Positions 52,061 through 60,292 of a DNA stretch of 64,000 nt are shown here, in pieces. How positions within the stretch are numbered: the first letter of the stretch is position 1; each line of letters starts with the position of its first letter. The notes under the pieces are model-generated. The model was not told the origin of the DNA. It searched no databases and saw only the letters and a list, made by a program, of their open reading frames with translations. Location: the NCBI GenBank assembly GCA_937879855.1, contig CALFMO010000009.1:248001-312000 (forward strand). The letters are read 5' to 3'. Both the position numbers and the translations under genes were made by a program. The stretch is from an uncultured Acidobacteriaceae bacterium. GTDB taxonomy: Bacteria > Acidobacteriota > Terriglobia > Terriglobales > Acidobacteriaceae.

Positions 52061-54745
52061 ATGGACAACAAACTGGCCATCCTGCTCGGCGCGGTTCTAT
52101 GTGTTGCCGTCTCGCAAGCATGCCTCGCTCAGCAACCGGCTCAGGTTCAACCGTCGACTACTGAGGCGGCTTATAAAGATTCCACCCTGCCTTTGGAACA
52201 GCGTGTCGGCGATCTGGTGTCTCGCATGACGCTCGAGGAAAAAATCTCGCAGCTGACTCATGTCGCGGATCCCATTCCCCGCCTCGGCATACCCGGCTAC
52301 AACTGGTGGAATGAAGGGCTGCACGGCGTCGCTCGCGCCGGAGTTGCTACCGTGTTTCCGCAAGCGATTGGGATGGCGGCGACGTTCGACGAGCCACTAA
52401 TGCGCCAGATCGGCGATGTAATTAGCACCGAATTTCGCGCCAAGTATTATGCGAACGTTCACAAGGACGGCTCGGCCGACTGGTATAAGGGCCTCACCGT
52501 CTGGTCGCCGAATATCAATATTTTTCGCGATCCGCGCTGGGGACGTGGCCAGGAAACTTACGGCGAAGATCCTTACTTGACGTCTCGAATGGGAGTCGCG
52601 TTCGTAAAAGGTCTGCAGGGCGACGATCCAAAATATCTCAAGACGGTTGCCACCCCCAAACATTTTGCGGTGCACAGCGGTCCGGAATCCACCCGTCATG
52701 CCGTGGACGTAGAAGCTTCGCGTCACGATATGGAGGACACTTATCTTCCGGCATTCCGCGCCACGGTCACAGAAGGAAAAGCAGGATCGGTGATGTGCGC
52801 CTACAACTCTCTGAATGGCCAGCCCGCCTGCGCCAACGATACACTCCTCACGCAACATCTGCAGGGAGATTGGCGATTTCAAGGCTATGTCGTATCCGAC
52901 TGCGGCGCTTTGACTGACGTATCCCAGGGACATCACTATGCAAAAAGCGTTCCCGAAGGCTTCGCCGCGGCGCTCAAAGCAGGAACCGATTTAGACTGCG
53001 TCGCTCCGAGTCATCCTGTAACTGTCGATCGCGACGCGCTGCTGCAGGCTGTCCACGACGGTCTTATTCCAGAAGCCGACCTCGACCGCGCCTTGAACCG
53101 CTTGTTCATCGCGCGTTTTCAGCTGGGAATGTTTGACCCGCCTTCGATGGTTCCGTACTCCAAAATCGCTCTGGCGGAGAATGACACGTTAGCGCATCGT
53201 CAGTTAGCGTTGAAAGCTGCGCGCGAGTCGATTGTCCTGCTGAAAAATCAGGACCAGTTTCTGCCACTGAAGAAAAAATATGGAACCATCGCCGTCATCG
53301 GCCCCAACGCGGACAGCCTTGATGCTCTAGTAGGCAATTACAATGGCACTCCGTCGCATCCAGTCACCGTTCTGGCGGGCATTCGCCGGCGCTTTCCGCA
53401 GTCGACGGTCGTTTACGTGGAAGGCACAGGTTTAATCGGACCGGCGAGCCAGCCCATTCCTGCGGCCGCGCTTTATACAGATCAGTCCCGCACGAAGCAT
53501 GGTTTGAAAGCTGAATACTTTTCGAACCCGAAGCTGGAGGACGCTCCGGCGCTCACACGCGTCGATTCGAATGTGAACTTCGTGTGGGGATTTACCGGAG
53601 TTTCCCCGAAGCTTGCAAAAAACTATTCTGTGCGCTGGACAGGAGTGCTGCTCCCATCGGAGACCGCCGATTACGTGATTGGCTTCACCGGGCAGGACGG
53701 CTACCGCCTGTGGCTCGATAATAATCTGATCGTCGAAGACTGGACCACGCATCGCCCCGCCACGAGCAACACGAAACAACTTCACCTGGAAAAGGGTCAC
53801 GCTTACGCGCTCAAGATCGAATATTTCCAGACTGTTCGCGGGGCCGAAGCCCGACTGACGTGGAGCATTCCGGGCCGGCAGGAACAGCAGGCTGTCGATG
53901 CCGCCCACAATGCAGACCTGGTGATCGTTGCCATGGGGCTGTCGGCGCGCGTGGAAGGCGAAGAGATGAATGTGCACACCGAGGGTTTTGCCGGCGGAGA
54001 TCGAACCAGCCTCGATCTGCCCAAACCGCAGCAGGAACTTCTGGAGCGAATCGTGGCTGCGGGCAAACCAACCGTGCTTGTCTTGCTGAACGGAAGCGCG
54101 CTCGCCGTAAATTGGGCGCATGAAAAACTGCCCGCGATTCTCGAAGCCTGGTACCCCGGCGGCCAGGGAGGCACAGCCATCGCCGAAATTCTCGCGGGGG
54201 ATTTCAGTCCGGGCGGACGCTTGCCCGTCACGTTTTACAAATCCGTCGAGCAGCTTCCTCCGTTCGACGATTACTCGATGGCAAAGCGCACATACCGCTA
54301 CTTCGAGGGAGAGCCTTTATATCCATTCGGATTCGGTCTGAGTTATACGACGTTCGCCTATCGCAACGTGAAAGTCGACCAGGAGACAGTGCCTGCCAAC
54401 GGCAGCGTGAAAATTTCGGTCGACCTGACCAACACCGGCGCGATGTCTGGAGACGAAGTCGTGCAGCTATATCTGACACACTCCGGCGTCGCGGGCGCGC
54501 CGATCCGCGCGCTGCAAGGCGTGCAACGGGTGCATCTTCCACGTGGCGCCAAGCAAACCGTTTCGTTCACCCTGCAGGATCGCGGCTTGAGTATTGTCGA
54601 CGAGGCCGGCAAGCGCCGCATCGTTCCGGGCGTCGTCGATGTTTGGATCGGCGGCGATCAGCCGGAAACTCGTTCCGGCCTGCCGAAGACAGCTGGTGCC
54701 GCAACCAGATTCACCATCGTCGGCGAAGCTACGCTGCCGGATTAA
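52061..54745 (+). CDS. GH3 beta-glycosidase with inserted PA14 domain
   Basis: The 894-residue protein has a signal peptide (ending CLAQ), a GH3 barrel (about 45-360) with the nucleophile D280 in VVSDCGALTD, a second GH3 domain (about 390-470 and 600-740) with a likely acid/base region around VEGEEMN (about 631-637), a PA14 insert (about 480-605), and a C-terminal fibronectin-like domain. This order is typical of secreted beta-xylosidases/glucosidases of soil bacteria. GTG 52037 is also open, but ATG 52061 with TGGAGA upstream is preferred. The CE15-like gene follows 24 bases downstream, suggesting joint hemicellulose attack. Confidence 0.93.
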   Translation: MDNKLAILLGAVLCVAVSQACLAQQPAQVQPSTTEAAYKDSTLPLEQRVGDLVSRMTLEEKISQLTHVADPIPRLGIPGYNWWNEGLHGVARAGVATVFPQAIGMAATFDEPLMRQIGDVISTEFRAKYYANVHKDGSADWYKGLTVWSPNINIFRDPRWGRGQETYGEDPYLTSRMGVAFVKGLQGDDPKYLKTVATPKHFAVHSGPESTRHAVDVEASRHDMEDTYLPAFRATVTEGKAGSVMCAYNSLNGQPACANDTLLTQHLQGDWRFQGYVVSDCGALTDVSQGHHYAKSVPEGFAAALKAGTDLDCVAPSHPVTVDRDALLQAVHDGLIPEADLDRALNRLFIARFQLGMFDPPSMVPYSKIALAENDTLAHRQLALKAARESIVLLKNQDQFLPLKKKYGTIAVIGPNADSLDALVGNYNGTPSHPVTVLAGIRRRFPQSTVVYVEGTGLIGPASQPIPAAALYTDQSRTKHGLKAEYFSNPKLEDAPALTRVDSNVNFVWGFTGVSPKLAKNYSVRWTGVLLPSETADYVIGFTGQDGYRLWLDNNLIVEDWTTHRPATSNTKQLHLEKGHAYALKIEYFQTVRGAEARLTWSIPGRQEQQAVDAAHNADLVIVAMGLSARVEGEEMNVHTEGFAGGDRTSLDLPKPQQELLERIVAAGKPTVLVLLNGSALAVNWAHEKLPAILEAWYPGGQGGTAIAEILAGDFSPGGRLPVTFYKSVEQLPPFDDYSMAKRTYRYFEGEPLYPFGFGLSYTTFAYRNVKVDQETVPANGSVKISVDLTNTGAMSGDEVVQLYLTHSGVAGAPIRALQGVQRVHLPRGAKQTVSFTLQDRGLSIVDEAGKRRIVPGVVDVWIGGDQPETRSGLPKTAGAATRFTIVGEATLPD

Positions 54746-54769
54746 ACGACGTCGTCGCAGGAGCTCAAA

Positions 54770-56164
54770 TTGAGAATGCGATTGCAATTGTTTGGTTCAG
54801 CCTTATTCGCTCTGGTCGCCACCGCGAACGTCTTCTCGCAGTCGCCCGCAGCCAGTCCATCTCCGCCGGCACAACTTACATCGGAGCAGGACCACCAGCG
54901 CATAATGGATCTGCTTCACATTACTTCCCTGCGGCGCGGCGCAGACGGAGACCCGAAATCACCGAACGCCGCCAATTACGACAAGACCAAGGCCACTCCC
55001 TACCCAAACCTACCTGACCCGCTGCTTTTGAAGAATGGCAAGAAGGTAACGACGGCGCAGATCTGGTGGCACGACCGGCGCCCCGAAATCATTGCGGATT
55101 TCGACCGCGAAATCTACGGCCGCGTTCCCAAGAACACGCCGAAGGTAAATTGGGAAGTTGTTAGTACAACAAAAGAGATGAATGGCGAAACCCCAATCAT
55201 CACCAAAAAACTAATTGGGCACGTGGACAACTCAGCGTACCCGCTTGTGACCGTGAACATCGACGTGACGCTGACGACGCCAGCGAAGGCGAGCGGCCCG
55301 GTTCCCGTGATGATGGAATTCGGTTTGAGCCCTGAAGTTCTGGCAGCTCTGACTAAACGTTATCCCCAGATGTTTGCCCCCACCTCGGGACCATCGTGGC
55401 AGCAGCAGATTCTCGCCAAGGGCTGGGGATACGCCGTCTACATTCCCACCACTGTGCAAGCAGATAAGGGCGACGGCCTCACTCAGGGAGTGATTGGCCT
55501 CGTCAATAAAGGTCAACCCCGCAAACTGGACGACTGGGGCGCACTGTGCGCCTGGGCGTGGGGCGCCAGCCGCGCGCTCGACTATTTTGAGACCGACAAA
55601 TCGGTAGATGCCAAACAAGTTGGTGTTGAAGGTCACTCGCGTTACGGCAAGGCGGCGCTGGTCGCCATGTCTTACGATTCTCGATTTGCCATCGCGTATA
55701 TCAGTTCATCCGGCGAAGGCGGTGCCAAGCTCTTCCGGCGGAACTTCGGCGAGCAAATCGGAAACGTGGCTGGAACCGGCGAATACCACTGGATGGCAGG
55801 CAATTTTCTGAAATATGCCGGCCCGCTGACCGAAAATGATTTGCCGGTGGACGCGCACGAACTGATCGCGCTCTGCGCTCCACGTCCAGTTTTCATCGGC
55901 GCCGGAGCGACGCAGGGCGATGGGTGGGTCGACGCGAAAGGCATGTTCCTGGCCGCAGTCGGCGCTGCCCCGGTGTACAAGCTTTTAGGCAAGAAGGACC
56001 TTGGAACCAGCCAGTTTCCGCCGATCGAAACCGCGTTGATCGATGGCGACATTGCGTTCCGGCAACATTCGGCGGGGCATACCCCTGCACCCAACTGGCC
56101 GACGTTTCTTGCATTCGCCAGTCGCTACTTAAAAGAACCAAGGCCAGAATCGCCGACGCATTGA
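54770..56164 (+). CDS. CE15-like glucuronoyl esterase family protein
   Basis: The 464-residue exported protein (signal peptide ending VFSQ) carries the serine-hydrolase motif GHSRYGKAAL with S290, in the position of the GCSRxGK motif of carbohydrate esterase 15. A histidine near residue 440 (HSAGHTPAP) is the likely triad partner. CE15 enzymes cut the ester between glucuronoxylan and lignin. TTG 54770 is the start with AGGAG six bases before; ATG 54776 is the alternative. It forms an operon with the GH3 gene. The Cys of the typical GCSR is replaced by His, so substrate details may differ. Confidence 0.85.
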   Translation: MRMRLQLFGSALFALVATANVFSQSPAASPSPPAQLTSEQDHQRIMDLLHITSLRRGADGDPKSPNAANYDKTKATPYPNLPDPLLLKNGKKVTTAQIWWHDRRPEIIADFDREIYGRVPKNTPKVNWEVVSTTKEMNGETPIITKKLIGHVDNSAYPLVTVNIDVTLTTPAKASGPVPVMMEFGLSPEVLAALTKRYPQMFAPTSGPSWQQQILAKGWGYAVYIPTTVQADKGDGLTQGVIGLVNKGQPRKLDDWGALCAWAWGASRALDYFETDKSVDAKQVGVEGHSRYGKAALVAMSYDSRFAIAYISSSGEGGAKLFRRNFGEQIGNVAGTGEYHWMAGNFLKYAGPLTENDLPVDAHELIALCAPRPVFIGAGATQGDGWVDAKGMFLAAVGAAPVYKLLGKKDLGTSQFPPIETALIDGDIAFRQHSAGHTPAPNWPTFLAFASRYLKEPRPESPTH

Positions 56165-56212
56165 GCACGCTTACACCCGGGAGACAAAGATGTGAACAAT
56201 GCCGAGGATAGG

Positions 56213-56536
56213 CTATTTCTTGTTCGCGGCCTTGATTTGTTGAACCAGCGCGTCGATCTCCTCCGGTGTTAACTTACCTGCGAACTTCGGCATACGGTGT
56301 TTGCCGTTAGTGATGATGTCGCGCAGCTCGTCGGCTGAGGTAGCCGCGGTTTTTTCCGAGACGAGCGACGGCCCGGCGAAATGGCGGCCTTCAGCGGTTT
56401 TTCCGTGACACTTCGCGCAGTCTTTTTGGAAGACCGGGTTCTTCGTCAAGCCTGCATCCGATGGCGCAGTTTGACCGAATGCCGCAACGAATGCGAACAA
56501 TAAAACGAACACGAACATGAGTTGGAACGTTTTCAC
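56213..56536 (-). CDS. Small exported cytochrome c
   Basis: The 107-residue protein has a signal peptide (ending AAFGQ), one haem-binding CAKCH motif and a downstream methionine ligand region (KHRMPKFAGKLTPEE). This is a class I cytochrome c of the c6/c551 type, working in the periplasm. GTG 56536 is chosen because AGGTGT is close and it starts the signal peptide; ATG 56557 in frame has no ribosome binding site. No respiratory operon is adjacent. Confidence 0.88.
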   Translation of the reverse strand: MKTFQLMFVFVLLFAFVAAFGQTAPSDAGLTKNPVFQKDCAKCHGKTAEGRHFAGPSLVSEKTAATSADELRDIITNGKHRMPKFAGKLTPEEIDALVQQIKAANKK

Positions 56537-56601
56537 GTGACACCTAGTCAACTCCATAAGCTTTATAGTACGACGGATGACTCAAGCGGGGCCGCCACGC
56601 A

Positions 56602-56644
56602 GAAAAAGAAAACGCCGCACTCCCGATCGGAAAGGAGTGCGGCG
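56602..56644 (-). terminator. Intrinsic terminator downstream of htrA
   Basis: On the minus strand an 11-base perfect stem (56634-56644 with 56613-56623, CGCCGCACTCC arm) is followed by TTTTCTTTTT (56612-56603). It lies 23 bases after the htrA stop. Confidence 0.85.
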
Positions 56645-56666
56645 TAATTGAGCGGACTTCTATCGA

Positions 56667-58223
56667 CTAGGAAGCTCCTTCCGGAGAATGCAGCACCCGG
56701 AAGGAATTGCCACCACTCGACCAGACCAGCAACAATGCGTCCTGGCCCTTAGGCACATTCGCCAGGGCTTCCTTCACATCGCTGGCACTTTGGACCTTGT
56801 GGCGATTCACTTCGAGGATGATGTCTCCCTGCTGCAGACCGGCGTTGTCAGCAGAGCTTCCAGGCTGCACTTGTTCGATCACGGCACCGTGGATGTCGCG
56901 CGGCGCCTGTAGCTGATCGCGCAGTTCGGGCGTAAGGTTGCTTAAGCCAATTCCCCAGCGCATCTTGCCTTCGCTGCTGGAAGAGTTATCGCTGCCCTCC
57001 GCCGAGTGACGGCCAAGCGCCTCCAAGGTGACCGGAATGCTCATGCTCTTTCCGCTACGCAGAACGGTAAGCATGATCTTGGTGCCGGGCTGTTTCTGTC
57101 CGACCAGTACCTGGAGTTCGCCCGAGTCGTTGACCTTCTGGCCGTCGATTTCGGTGATCACATCGCCGATCTGCAGGCCCGCTTTTGCTCCGGGCGAGTC
57201 GGGATCGACTTGCGTAACCACGCCACCAACCGCCGTCTTGTCGTCAAAGAACTTCGCGTTCTCTGGCGTCATATCCGCGATTCCAATCCCGATATGACCG
57301 TGGCTCACTTTTCCGTAGCGAATCAGAGTTTCCACAGTCGGCCTTACGATCTGCGTCGGAATCGCAAATCCCATGCCTGAGAAAGTTCCCGAAGGAGATA
57401 GCAGGAAAGTATTGATCCCAATCACCTCACCGCGGGCATCGACCAGCGGTCCGCCGGAGTTGCCGGGATTGATGGCCGCATCGGTCTGGATGAACTCACC
57501 CGGCTTCGTTCGATCTTCGACGTCGGGGTTCGCACGATTGATGGCGCTCACGATTCCGCGCGTCACCGTAAAGCGCATTCCGTACGGGTTGCCGAACGCC
57601 AGCACGGTTTGACCGGGCCGCACTTCTTTCGAGTCGCCCCATGGAACGCTCGGCAGATCCGTGGCATCCACCTTAAGAACTGCCAGGTCGGTCAAAGGAT
57701 CGGTTCCAACCACTTTCGCTTTCAGAACTCGACGATTGCTGGTGGTCACGCGAACGTCCACCGCTCCATCGACCACGTGGTTGTTGGTGACGATGTATCC
57801 ATCGGGCGAAATCACCACGCCGCTGCCCATACCGTGCTCGATCTGGGGTTGGCCGTGCCGCATGTGCGGTCCAAAGAACTGGCCGAACGGGCTGCCCTGG
57901 CCGCCGAAGAACTGTTGCATGTCGTCAGGAATCTGTTGGCCAGAAGCCTCCGCTTTAGTTTTCGAGGTCACCGTGACGTTAACCACCGCCGGCGTGACCC
58001 GAGCCGCCAGAGTTTCCATCGCCTTATCCAGAGCCAGCAGCGAGCCGACGCTGTCTACATCGAGTGGCGCGGCTGAGGGCGCGGCGACTGCCGCCCGGGC
58101 CGCGGTTGGTTTCACGCATTCATAAGTTACGAACGAGCCGACCAGGCCGAGTGCAATGACGGGCACGGCCAGCCGTCGCATCCATCTTTTTGTGCTGTCT
58201 TTCAACTGCATTCCTACATTCAT
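56667..58223 (-). CDS. htrA: HtrA/DegP-family periplasmic serine protease
   Basis: The 518-residue protein has an N-terminal membrane anchor or signal (about 19-33), a trypsin-like domain with H149 (TNNHVVDG), D179 (LTDLAVLKVD) and S256 (GNSGGP), and two PDZ domains (about 305-402 and 423-512). It degrades misfolded envelope proteins. ATG 58223 follows AAGGAAA; the frame is open to 58256. An Asn/Gln-rich loop (about 95-130) precedes the catalytic histidine, as in DegP loop LA. It is downstream of the M56 gene on the same strand and shares with the BlaI-like gene an operator at 58254-58270. Confidence 0.93.
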   Translation of the reverse strand: MNVGMQLKDSTKRWMRRLAVPVIALGLVGSFVTYECVKPTAARAAVAAPSAAPLDVDSVGSLLALDKAMETLAARVTPAVVNVTVTSKTKAEASGQQIPDDMQQFFGGQGSPFGQFFGPHMRHGQPQIEHGMGSGVVISPDGYIVTNNHVVDGAVDVRVTTSNRRVLKAKVVGTDPLTDLAVLKVDATDLPSVPWGDSKEVRPGQTVLAFGNPYGMRFTVTRGIVSAINRANPDVEDRTKPGEFIQTDAAINPGNSGGPLVDARGEVIGINTFLLSPSGTFSGMGFAIPTQIVRPTVETLIRYGKVSHGHIGIGIADMTPENAKFFDDKTAVGGVVTQVDPDSPGAKAGLQIGDVITEIDGQKVNDSGELQVLVGQKQPGTKIMLTVLRSGKSMSIPVTLEALGRHSAEGSDNSSSSEGKMRWGIGLSNLTPELRDQLQAPRDIHGAVIEQVQPGSSADNAGLQQGDIILEVNRHKVQSASDVKEALANVPKGQDALLLVWSSGGNSFRVLHSPEGAS

Positions 58224-58253
58224 GGGTGTTAGTTTCCTTTCGAGATTTTCGTA

Positions 58254-58270
58254 CAACTAATTCGTTAGTT
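58254..58270 (-). promoter_or_regulatory. Shared operator upstream of htrA
   Basis: On the minus strand AACTAACGAATTAGTTG ends 30 bases before the htrA ATG. It contains AACTAA-N4-TTAGTT dyad symmetry and matches the 17-base element upstream of the BlaI-like gene (60198-60214) except at one position. Binding by that BlaI-like repressor is inference. Confidence 0.6.
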
Positions 58271-58309
58271 TCTAAGAGCGATCTCTGTCTCTTTGCTCAT
58301 TCCTTCCAG

Positions 58310-59764
58310 TTAAGTTTGTTTCGCGGGAATCTTGTTATTGCCGGGATCGGCCACCGGATGCAGAACCATCACGCGCCACAGCTGGATCTGATATACCGGC
58401 CGATCCGTGGCGTCGTCCTCGCCGCCTTCAACAATCACGAAAAACGTGTTCGTGAAAACTACCTGAGTAACGTCCGCCTTGTTGAGCCTGGCATTCGTCA
58501 GCCCAACATTCGCTTGTCGAACATTTGCCTGCGCAACCATGCTGCCCGCACATTTCGCAGTGGCGGTGTGCTTCCCTAGAACCTTGCCTTCATAAGTCTC
58601 AGAGTTGCGATGAACCGGACGCGTGCTCGAACTGGCCCCGACGACGCGGACCGGCTGCGGTCGAAACACGGCCCTCGTTATAGGCAGCGTCGAAAGCGGT
58701 GTTCCTGTTGAAGAATTGGCTACCACGGAACCAGCTACAGGACTTGTCCCGTTATCACTGAACGCAACCAGCTTCGGCGCCCTTGAAACACTCAGGACGC
58801 AGACAAAGGCGAATCCCGCCACGAGCGACACGGCCGATTTCCAGGTGCGACCACGGCCAGCCGGCCGATTTCCGTCCAGAATCTGCGCCACTCGCAGCGA
58901 TGTCTGGCGAATTCGTCCCAGCGCCGCTTGTGCCAGCGCGATGCTGCGCTGAACCAAAGTCCGCTCCGCCAGGTGCCTCAGGCATTCCGCATAAGCGCGT
59001 GGGCTCGCCGTCTCCGCGATCACCACGTCGTCGCACGCCATCTCGCGTTCCAGCGACACTCGTTTCTCAATCCACCACACCGCGGGATGAAAGAAGAGGA
59101 GCGCCTTCACAACTTTCTGCGCCAAGTTCGTCCAGTCGTCCCAGCGACCCAGATGCGCCAGTTCGTGCAGCAGAATCTGGTTCAATTCGTTGGCCGACAG
59201 TTCTTGCATCACCCAACCTGGAACGATAACCAGCGGCTTGATAAAACCGACGGCCGTCGGAATATTCACCAGATCGGACGTGCAAAGCGTGACCGGCCGG
59301 TTCCCTCGGTTGCGTTCAAGCGTTTCTCGCACGCGAGGCTCTAGCCCCTCCGCATCAATCTCCACGCAACTCTTGCGCAGAAAGCGCAGATGCCACAGGC
59401 CTCGGCCAACCCTCAGCAAAGACCAGACTGCAATCACTGCCCACGCTCCGACAGCGTAAAGTGCCCAGGATCCCGGCACCATAATTACAGAGCTAACGGC
59501 TTTCGCTGGACTGACCACACGCGACGACCCGGCAACCAGAGGAAGAACCGCAATGGCCATCAGAGCAGAAAACCAAACCGCGAACCGTGTGCCCGAATTC
59601 TGCCGCCGAGCCATTCCCAGCACAAGGCCCGCGAAGATCGCAATCAGCGTCCCCTCCACCAGGCAGTCCACGATCTGCAGCGCCGAAGTCTGCGCGAGGG
59701 CGTTTAGACCAGCCGCATTAAGGGCGACTGCACTGACATGGAAGGCCTCGATCATATCCGTCAC
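58310..59764 (-). CDS. M56-family (BlaR1/MecR1-like) membrane metalloprotease without a penicillin-sensor domain
   Basis: The 484-residue protein has four membrane helices. The zinc-metalloprotease domain has H200ELAH and the third-ligand motif EREMACDD, followed by a helix at about 303-322. Beyond it is an extracytoplasmic segment of about 160 residues with no SxxK or other penicillin-binding motif; BlaR1 proteins are longer by a full transpeptidase-like sensor. In the BlaR1 model, activation cleaves the partner repressor. GTG 59764 overlaps the BlaI-like stop by GTGA, with AAGGGAG upstream: strong coupling. The signal is probably envelope damage rather than beta-lactam (inference). Confidence 0.9.
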   Translation of the reverse strand: MTDMIEAFHVSAVALNAAGLNALAQTSALQIVDCLVEGTLIAIFAGLVLGMARRQNSGTRFAVWFSALMAIAVLPLVAGSSRVVSPAKAVSSVIMVPGSWALYAVGAWAVIAVWSLLRVGRGLWHLRFLRKSCVEIDAEGLEPRVRETLERNRGNRPVTLCTSDLVNIPTAVGFIKPLVIVPGWVMQELSANELNQILLHELAHLGRWDDWTNLAQKVVKALLFFHPAVWWIEKRVSLEREMACDDVVIAETASPRAYAECLRHLAERTLVQRSIALAQAALGRIRQTSLRVAQILDGNRPAGRGRTWKSAVSLVAGFAFVCVLSVSRAPKLVAFSDNGTSPVAGSVVANSSTGTPLSTLPITRAVFRPQPVRVVGASSSTRPVHRNSETYEGKVLGKHTATAKCAGSMVAQANVRQANVGLTNARLNKADVTQVVFTNTFFVIVEGGEDDATDRPVYQIQLWRVMVLHPVADPGNNKIPAKQT

Positions 59765-60138
59765 TTGCTCCCTTCCAGCAGCTGGCGCAGGCGAGCCAGT
59801 TCTTCTGCATCAATGCTGGTTTCTTCCAGAACATTCAGAGCGAGCAATTCATGGGAGTTCCCGAAGAACCGGCTGACCAGATGCCGCACTTCAAAGCGGG
59901 TCGCATCCTTGCGATCCACCAGCGGCAAATACACATGAGCCCGCTTATCTTTCGAGTGCTTGACGTATCCCTTTTTCTCCAGGATGCGGACGATGGTCAG
60001 AACGGAGTTGTACGCCAAGGGCGGCTTGGCAGGCAGAGCCTGCAAGACCTCGTGGACGGTCGCCGAGCCCCGATCCCACAGCACATTCATAATGCGCAGT
60101 TCGGCTTCGGTTAGAGTTGCCGACTTACTACGAGCCAA
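59761..60138 (-). CDS. BlaI/MecI/CopY-family transcriptional repressor
   Basis: The 125-residue protein is a winged-helix repressor with LTEAELRIMNVLWDRGSATV, VHEVLQALP and the recognition region AYNSVLTIVRILEKKGYVK, closely matching BlaI/MecI; the C-terminal half would form the dimer that the M56 protease inactivates. TTG 60138 is the start, with AGGAGG five bases before. It is cotranscribed with the M56 gene. Its likely operator (60198-60214) is at its own promoter, and a near copy lies before htrA. Confidence 0.92.
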   Translation of the reverse strand: MARSKSATLTEAELRIMNVLWDRGSATVHEVLQALPAKPPLAYNSVLTIVRILEKKGYVKHSKDKRAHVYLPLVDRKDATRFEVRHLVSRFFGNSHELLALNVLEETSIDAEELARLRQLLEGSK

Positions 60139-60164
60139 TGCGTCCTCCTGAGATTCACCGCGTC

Positions 60165-60200
60165 ACTATAGATTTGACGGGAGCGAGCCAGAAACGTCAA
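60165..60200 (-). promoter_or_regulatory. Candidate promoter of the blaI-like operon
   Basis: On the minus strand TTGACG (60200-60195) follows the operator directly. TCAAAT (60177-60172, 17-base spacer) or TATAGT (60170-60165, 24-base spacer) could serve as -10. The -35 overlaps the operator end, so repressor binding would block polymerase. Confidence 0.4.
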
Positions 60201-60214
60201 CTAATTAGTTAGTT
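60198..60214 (-). promoter_or_regulatory. Candidate BlaI-type operator upstream of the blaI-like gene
   Basis: On the minus strand AACTAACTAATTAGTTG (60214-60198) contains AACTAA-N4-TTAGTT dyad symmetry and an inner 12-base palindrome, 60-76 bases upstream of TTG 60138. It is shared with htrA (58254-58270) with one mismatch. Confidence 0.65.
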
Positions 60215-60292
60215 GCATTGACTGAATGCCGAGATGCCCGCACCTCCTCGGATCTGTTCAGTTCTGTAAGTTATTCGAGTGCAATAGCTTAG

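Noticed and set aside
58310..60138. Reading the BlaI/M56 pair as a beta-lactam resistance operon
   Set aside because: There is no beta-lactamase gene and no penicillin-binding sensor domain; the shared site points to htrA instead.
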